Source of the DNA: CAZFQG01 sp964520785
Lineage (GTDB): Bacteria; Planctomycetota; Planctomycetia; Pirellulales; Thermoguttaceae
Direction of reading: 5' to 3'
NCBI GenBank assembly: GCA_964520785.1
Contig: CAZFQG010000112.1
Location: forward strand, 1-20,869
Length of the DNA stretch: 20,869 nucleotides
Both the position numbers and the translations under genes were made by a program. A model generated the notes under the pieces. It saw only the letters and a program-made list of their open reading frames with translations. It was not told where the DNA came from and did no database searches. This document shows, piece by piece, positions 16,362 to 20,869 of the stretch. Position 1 is the stretch's first letter, and every line of letters starts with the position of its first letter.

Positions 16362-16421
16362 CGCGCTTCCGCCTTTTCGGGCCTTTTCGGTTTTCCGTCT
16401 CGCCTTCCTCCTTTTCACGCC

Positions 16422-19400
16422 ATGGTCGAATTCGCACTACGAAAACGGACTATCATGTTTACGCTGGTGGCGCTGACCGTCGTGGTCGGCGTCATCGCGT
16501 ATGGCCGACTTGGACGCCTGGAAAACCCGGACTTCATCATCAAGACGGCGATGGTGATGACCCCCTACCCGGGAGCTTCTCCGGAAGAGGTGGAGCAGGA
16601 AGTGAGCGACGTATTGGAGGAGGCGATTCAGTCGATGGGACAACTCAAAGAGGTCCGATCGATGTCGCAGGAGGGGCTTTCGGTCATCTACGCCGAGATG
16701 CAGGACCGGTTCCAGGCGGGCGATCTTCCGCAGATATGGGACGAATTGCGCCGCAAGATCAACGATGCTCAGGGAAACCTCCCGCCGGGGGCGGGACCCT
16801 CGGTCGTCAACGACGATTTCAGCGACGTATACGGCCTGTTCTACGCGATTGCCGGCGAGGGTCTCTCTTACGAGGAACTCAGGCAGTACGCCAAGACGCT
16901 CAAGAAGGACCTTTTGGGCTGCAAGGACGTGGCGAAGATCGATTTCTGGGGCGAACAGCCGGAAGTCATTTTCATCGAGATCGAGCATTCCAAGCTAGCC
17001 CAACTGGGGATTTCCCCGCAGCAGATCATGGGAGTGCTCCATTCCCAGAACTTGGTCGAGCGGTCTGGAAAGGTCAAGGTCGATGACGAGTACATCCGGA
17101 TCACCCCAACCGGAGGTTTTTCCTCCGAGGCGGAGATCGGGAACCTGCTCATCAGCGACGCTCGCGGCGACGCGGTCATCCGCCTGAGCGACGTCGCGAA
17201 GGTCCGCAGGGGCTACTACGACCCACCGATGACGATCATGCGGCGCGACGGCCGTCCCGCCATCGGTCTGGGCATTTCCACCGTCTTCGGCGGGAACGCG
17301 GTGATCATGGGGGAGGACGTCAAGCGCCGGATGAAGGAGCTTTTGCCGTTGTGGCCGGAGGGGATCGAAGTCGGTACGATTTACGATCAGAGCGATATCG
17401 TTACCGAGGCGGTCGACGGCTTCGTATTGAATCTGGCCCAGTCGGTCGCCATCGTTATCCTCCTTCTGATGCTTTTCATGGGGTGGCGGAGCGGTTTGCT
17501 CATCGGCGTGGTCCTGCTTCTGACGATCTTCGCCACGCTGATCACGATGTGGCTGACCGGGATCGCGCTCCAGAAGATATCTCTCGGGGCACTCATTCTC
17601 GCGTTGGGGATGCTGGTGGACAACGCCATCGTCGTCGCCGAAGGGACGCTTATCGGCGTCCAGCGGGGCATGAGCCGCGAGGCGGCCGCCATCGACGCGG
17701 TCAAGAAGACGAAGTGGCCCCTGCTGGGCGCCACGATCGTGGCCATCCTCGCGTTCGCGGCCATTGGTTTTGCCCCCGGCAACGTGGGAGAGTTCTGCCG
17801 GTCGCTTTTCTGGGTCCTTGCCATGTCGCTGATGTGGAGCTGGTTCCTGGCGGTCACCGTCACTCCGCTTCTTTGCGTATTGTTTTTGCAGATTCCCGAA
17901 AAGGCGAGCGATGACCCCTACGACACGCGGTTCTTCAAGGTGTACAGGGCATTTCTCCACAAGTCGCTCGTCCGCTGGCCGATTACGCTGGTTTCGGTGC
18001 TGGCGGCCCTCGTCGTGTCGATCTGGGCGTTTCAATTCATTCCGGAGTTCTTCTTCGCCGGTTCGACGCAGCCGTACTTCTACATCGACTTCTGGCGGCC
18101 GGAAGGAACCCATATCGAGGCGACCTCGGCGGATTTGCTCAAGGTCGAGGAATTCCTCGGCGGCCTCGACGGCGTCGAGGCGACCACGACCTTCGTCGGA
18201 CGCGGCGCGCTCCGCTTCATCCTCTCGTACGACCCCAAGCCGCCGAACACCGCCTTCGGACAGATTCTCGTCCGCGTCGACGACTACGAAAAGATACCCG
18301 GGCTGAAGGCGGAGACGGCCGCATTTTTCCGAGAAAACTTTCCGGACGCGGAACCACAAGTCCGCCAGTTCGCCAACGGGCCGTCCATCGATTTCGGCGT
18401 GGAGGCCCAGTTCCGCCGGCCCGACGGCAACGTCCTGCACGAGTTGACGAACAAGGCGAAGGACGTTTTCCTCGATGCCGGCGGCGTCGGCGTCCGCGAC
18501 GACTGGCGTCAGAAAGTCAAGGTCTTCCGCCCCGAGTTCAGCGAGCAGATTGCGCGTCGGACCGGCATCTCGCGGAGTGATTTGGCCGGCGCCCTGCAAA
18601 CGAGCTTCGGCGGGTTGCCGGTGGGTGTCTATCGCGAGGAAGACGACCTCCTCCCGATTATCGTTCGCACCCCGAAGGAACAGCAGGATGACTTCACTCG
18701 CATTCGAAACGTTCAGGTGTGGAGCCCCACCATGCGGACCGTCTTGCCGCTGTCGCAGGTGGTGGCCAACATCGACCGGGCGGAATGGGAGGACCCGGTC
18801 ATCCGTCGCGAGGACCGGATGCGAACGATGATCGCCCAGTGCAATTCGCCCCCCGGCGAGTTGCACTCGCAGCTTCTGGCGCGGGTCCGCGACAAGATCG
18901 AAGCGATCGAACTGCCGCCGGGTTATCAACTCGAGTGGGAGGGAGAGTACAAACAGTCGCTCACGGGGAAGCAGCCTTTGGCGATGATGTTCCCCATTTG
19001 CCTCTTCGCGATGTTCATTCTGTTGATCTTCCTGTTCAACTCCATCCGCGAGCCGGTGATCATCATGCTCACCGTTCCGCTGTCGATCATCGGGGTCACC
19101 GCCGGGTTGCTCTTGCTCCGATTGCCGTTCGGATTCATGGCGATTCTGGGCTTTCTCGGTCTTTCCGGGATGCTCATCAAGAACGCGATCGTCCTGATCG
19201 ACCAGATCCATATCGAAACCAGCGAGGGGAAAACCCCCTACCAAGCGATCTTGGACTCGGCGGTCAGCCGTCTACGTCCCGTTTGCATGACCTCAAGCAC
19301 GACGGTCCTCGGCATGACGCCCCTCGTGTGGGATCCCTTCTATTCGGTCATGGCGGCCACCGTCGCCAGCGGACTCATCGCCGCCACGGTCCTCACGCTC

Positions 19401-19511
19401 GTGGTGGTCCCGCTATTCTACCTCCTCTTCTTTCGGATCGAGCCGGAGAAGAACCGAGCGGGTCGCGAAACGATGAACGGTAAACGAGGGCCGGTTGACG
19501 AAGCGTCATGA
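16422..19511 (+). CDS. RND-family multidrug/efflux pump (AcrB-like)
   Basis: An inner-membrane proton-driven pump of 1029 residues, the usual size. TM1 is at about 10-28, the first periplasmic loop at about 30-325, TM2-6 at about 330-510, TM7 near 520-545, the second loop at about 550-850 and TM8-12 at about 855-1015. Proton-relay residues: Asp400 in GMLVDNAIVV (TM4) and Lys920 in MLIKNAIVLIDQ (TM10). The second Asp of the AcrB TM4 pair is Asn401 here, as in a number of other RND families. The start at 16422 fits family N-termini (MVEFALRKRTIM) but has no SD. An ATG at 16257 in the same frame would add 55 unusual Pro/Arg-rich residues. It is co-transcribed with tetR and the adaptor; the outer-membrane channel must be encoded elsewhere. 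Confidence 0.93.
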   Translation: MVEFALRKRTIMFTLVALTVVVGVIAYGRLGRLENPDFIIKTAMVMTPYPGASPEEVEQEVSDVLEEAIQSMGQLKEVRSMSQEGLSVIYAEMQDRFQAGDLPQIWDELRRKINDAQGNLPPGAGPSVVNDDFSDVYGLFYAIAGEGLSYEELRQYAKTLKKDLLGCKDVAKIDFWGEQPEVIFIEIEHSKLAQLGISPQQIMGVLHSQNLVERSGKVKVDDEYIRITPTGGFSSEAEIGNLLISDARGDAVIRLSDVAKVRRGYYDPPMTIMRRDGRPAIGLGISTVFGGNAVIMGEDVKRRMKELLPLWPEGIEVGTIYDQSDIVTEAVDGFVLNLAQSVAIVILLLMLFMGWRSGLLIGVVLLLTIFATLITMWLTGIALQKISLGALILALGMLVDNAIVVAEGTLIGVQRGMSREAAAIDAVKKTKWPLLGATIVAILAFAAIGFAPGNVGEFCRSLFWVLAMSLMWSWFLAVTVTPLLCVLFLQIPEKASDDPYDTRFFKVYRAFLHKSLVRWPITLVSVLAALVVSIWAFQFIPEFFFAGSTQPYFYIDFWRPEGTHIEATSADLLKVEEFLGGLDGVEATTTFVGRGALRFILSYDPKPPNTAFGQILVRVDDYEKIPGLKAETAAFFRENFPDAEPQVRQFANGPSIDFGVEAQFRRPDGNVLHELTNKAKDVFLDAGGVGVRDDWRQKVKVFRPEFSEQIARRTGISRSDLAGALQTSFGGLPVGVYREEDDLLPIIVRTPKEQQDDFTRIRNVQVWSPTMRTVLPLSQVVANIDRAEWEDPVIRREDRMRTMIAQCNSPPGELHSQLLARVRDKIEAIELPPGYQLEWEGEYKQSLTGKQPLAMMFPICLFAMFILLIFLFNSIREPVIIMLTVPLSIIGVTAGLLLLRLPFGFMAILGFLGLSGMLIKNAIVLIDQIHIETSEGKTPYQAILDSAVSRLRPVCMTSSTTVLGMTPLVWDPFYSVMAATVASGLIAATVLTLVVVPLFYLLFFRIEPEKNRAGRETMNGKRGPVDEAS

Positions 19512-19549
19512 ACGCGGTCGAACCCGTGGAAACGGATCATAGCTTCGTC
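19497..19549. repeat. Inverted repeat joining two convergent gene ends
   Basis: GACGAAGC (19497-19504) and GCTTCGTC (19542-19549) are perfect inverted copies, 37 bases apart. One lies in the last codons of the pump gene and the other in the last codons of the lipoprotein gene. There is no T tract, so a role in transcript ending is only possible. Confidence 0.4.
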
Positions 19550-19977
19550 AGTTCGAAGTTGGCTTCTTCCGTCCCCCCGTCGGGGACGGTGAAGCGGACG
19601 GATCCGTCGTAGGCTTTGGGGGGAAGGAACTGGGCCGTCGGATCGTACCTGCCGGAGTCGTCGGTCTGGGGTCCCTCGTCTTTCTGATTCAACGAGAAGA
19701 CCACGACATGATCGCCCGGCACGGCACCCTCGAGAACGGGGTCGAACGTGAACAGTTGGAAGCGTCCCTCGGCGTCGGTGACGCCGGTCGAGGGAGGGCC
19801 GGCGCGGCCGGTGTCGTCCTTGGCTCTCGGCTGAAAACTGACATGCAAGTCGGCTACCGGTTTGCCTCCGGCGGTGATCTGTCCGGAGACGGGAACCGTC
19901 CTCGCGCCGCCGCAACCGGCGACGAAGAGAGAGAAGGCGATGAGGGCGGCAATCGCCCTAAATCCGAGGGTATGCAT
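19537..19977 (-). CDS. Small lipoprotein with carboxypeptidase-regulatory-like (Ig-type) domain
   Basis: A 146-residue predicted lipoprotein. A hydrophobic signal peptide at 5-19 ends in the lipobox VAGC, so Cys22 should become the lipidated N-terminus. The mature part starts VPVSGQITAGGKPVADLHVSFQP and continues with TGVTDAEGRFQLF and GDHVVVFS. This is the beta-sandwich pattern of carboxypeptidase-regulatory-like domains (GxV..G.P......F.P....... T..DG.F), a planctomycete lipoprotein type commonly found beside DUF1559 genes. The ATG at 19977 is chosen over the upstream 20034 start because it opens the signal peptide and has GGAG 7 bases before it. It starts 14 bp after the DUF1559 gene and is almost surely cotranscribed. 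Its function is unknown. Confidence 0.82.
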   Translation of the reverse strand: MHTLGFRAIAALIAFSLFVAGCGGARTVPVSGQITAGGKPVADLHVSFQPRAKDDTGRAGPPSTGVTDAEGRFQLFTFDPVLEGAVPGDHVVVFSLNQKDEGPQTDDSGRYDPTAQFLPPKAYDGSVRFTVPDGGTEEANFELTKL

Positions 19978-19991
19978 CGGGTTTCTCCGCG

Positions 19992-20869
19992 TTAGTCGGG
20001 CATCTTCTCCATCTCGCCTCCCGCGATGCTGCAAAGGCCGCAGAAGAGCCAGATGTCGATGTCCTTGGGGATGATTCGGACCGAACCGTCGCCGAGGACG
20101 AAATTGATTCCCTGGGGATGCTCACTCCCGAACGCTCGTTTGCAGGGGTTCGACCCGCCGGCGCCGCCGATCCGATCACATAGATCATAATCGCCCAGGA
20201 GAATGCGAGACTGGGGCGTCGCGACGGACATGTTGTAGGAGGTGTAGGTGTACGCCCAGAAAGTGCGGCGGTTCTTGTGCGTAACCGTCGTCATCTCGCC
20301 GACCATGAGCGTATTGCTCGTGCCGTCGGTGATCTCGGAGACTTTCACGCAGCCTGTACCCTTGGTGTAGCCGATGGAATGCATGATTCCCCGCCAGCCA
20401 ACGTCGATACCCATATCCGCCTCCTGCGATCCGTCCCACCATTTCGTGCTCGTTCCGATCGTTCGGCCACCTACCGCCCGGTAGGAACCCCGGTGATACA
20501 GAAGACCCGAACCCGGACCCGACTCCGGGTAATCCAACTCTTCCACCTCCTGTTCACTGGGACAGATGTAGGCCGCGACCCGCGCTTCGCGGACCGGCTT
20601 GTTCTGCCAACTCTCGTTGTATACCGTCATGTCATATTTCTCGTAGAGCGAGGTCATTTCCATGTACGGCAAAATCGAGATCGCCCAGTTTGTCCGGCTC
20701 ATCGTGCTGCAACAGGGACCTTCGGTGATCCCCCCCGGAGGAAATACCCCATACGAGGATTCGTAGTTCAAGCAGGCGACGCCGATCTGTTTCAGATGAT
20801 TCGAGCATTGCATCCGTCGGGCCGCCTCGCGCGCGGCCTGGACGGCCGGCAATAACAGGGCAATCAAGA
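19992..20869 (-). CDS. DUF1559 domain protein (prepilin-like), 5' end outside the window
   Basis: The visible part is 292 codons, running off the right edge. The first residues, LIALLLPAVQAAREAARRMQC, are the end of a type IV-pilin-like N-terminal helix, so the missing part should be the short leader with the prepilin cleavage site (GFTLVELLVVIAIIGV type). The body has NHLKQIGVACLNYESSYGVFPPGG, the DUF1559 core, and the C-terminus carries the H-X9-DG motif (HPQGINFVLGDG). These proteins are greatly expanded in planctomycetes and are thought to be surface or pseudopilus-like; their role is not established. The C-terminal tail after the motif has two extra cysteines (LFCGLCSIAGG). It is followed closely by the lipoprotein gene. 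Confidence 0.92.
   Translation of the reverse strand, partial: LIALLLPAVQAAREAARRMQCSNHLKQIGVACLNYESSYGVFPPGGITEGPCCSTMSRTNWAISILPYMEMTSLYEKYDMTVYNESWQNKPVREARVAAYICPSEQEVEELDYPESGPGSGLLYHRGSYRAVGGRTIGTSTKWWDGSQEADMGIDVGWRGIMHSIGYTKGTGCVKVSEITDGTSNTLMVGEMTTVTHKNRRTFWAYTYTSYNMSVATPQSRILLGDYDLCDRIGGAGGSNPCKRAFGSEHPQGINFVLGDGSVRIIPKDIDIWLFCGLCSIAGGEMEKMPD

Noticed and set aside
16995..19244. A 749-codon minus-strand open frame inside the RND pump gene
   Set aside because: Its composition (Arg/Asp/His/Gln rich) is that of the complement of a GC-rich membrane protein gene, with no RBS or motifs.

Overview
The window looks like chromosomal DNA of a GC-rich planctomycete (Planctomycetota), probably a free-living heterotroph. 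The best marker is at the right edge: a DUF1559 protein with the 'LLLPAVQAAREAARR' prepilin-like stretch and a C-terminal H-X9-DG motif, next to a small lipoprotein. Both types are expanded in planctomycetes. The Gfo/Idh/MocA oxidoreductase beside an uroporphyrinogen-decarboxylase-fold protein fits the same group. No rRNA, tRNA, CRISPR array or complete insertion sequence was recognised.

Layout. (1) 52-1343, minus strand: two small YeeE/YedE-type membrane proteins (sulfur-compound transport family). (2) 1344-1755: a divergent intergenic region with one sigma-54-like -24/-12 element facing each way. (3) 1756-4262, plus strand: a tripartite hybrid sensor kinase (DUF4118-like membrane domain, PAS, HisKA/HATPase, receiver, Hpt). 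It is split by a one-base contraction of a G run at 3276-3281. (4) 4325-5395: an AI-2E/PerM-family membrane protein. (5) 10027 down to 5517, minus strand: UROD-family protein, Gfo/Idh/MocA oxidoreductase, metallo-beta-lactamase exonuclease-like protein and PurD, co-oriented with gaps of about 36-105 bp. (6) 10028-11224: a scarred region with a short coiled-coil ORF and the 5' part of a SAM methyltransferase gene that breaks off just after motif I. (7) 11225-12241: type I GAPDH with a strong RBS and an intrinsic terminator. (8) 12242-12689: an intergenic region full of short tandem and inverted repeats. (9) 12690-14036: HisD, with no other his genes nearby. (10) 14191-19511: a TetR regulator, a periplasmic adaptor and an RND pump; no outer-membrane channel gene lies in the window. 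(11) 20869 down to 19537, minus strand: the DUF1559 protein (cut by the window edge) and the lipoprotein, convergent with the pump gene.

How the parts may work together. The TetR-adaptor-RND block is a self-regulated efflux module. The two YeeE/YedE halves probably act together in sulfur-compound uptake, and the shared sigma-54-like control region hints at RpoN-linked expression of both them and the kinase. PurD, GapA and HisD are ordinary housekeeping enzymes. I found no convincing new defence or mobile system. The most unusual items are the paired sigma-54-like elements, the kinase frameshift, the repeat-rich gapA-hisD spacer and the methyltransferase/coiled-coil scar.
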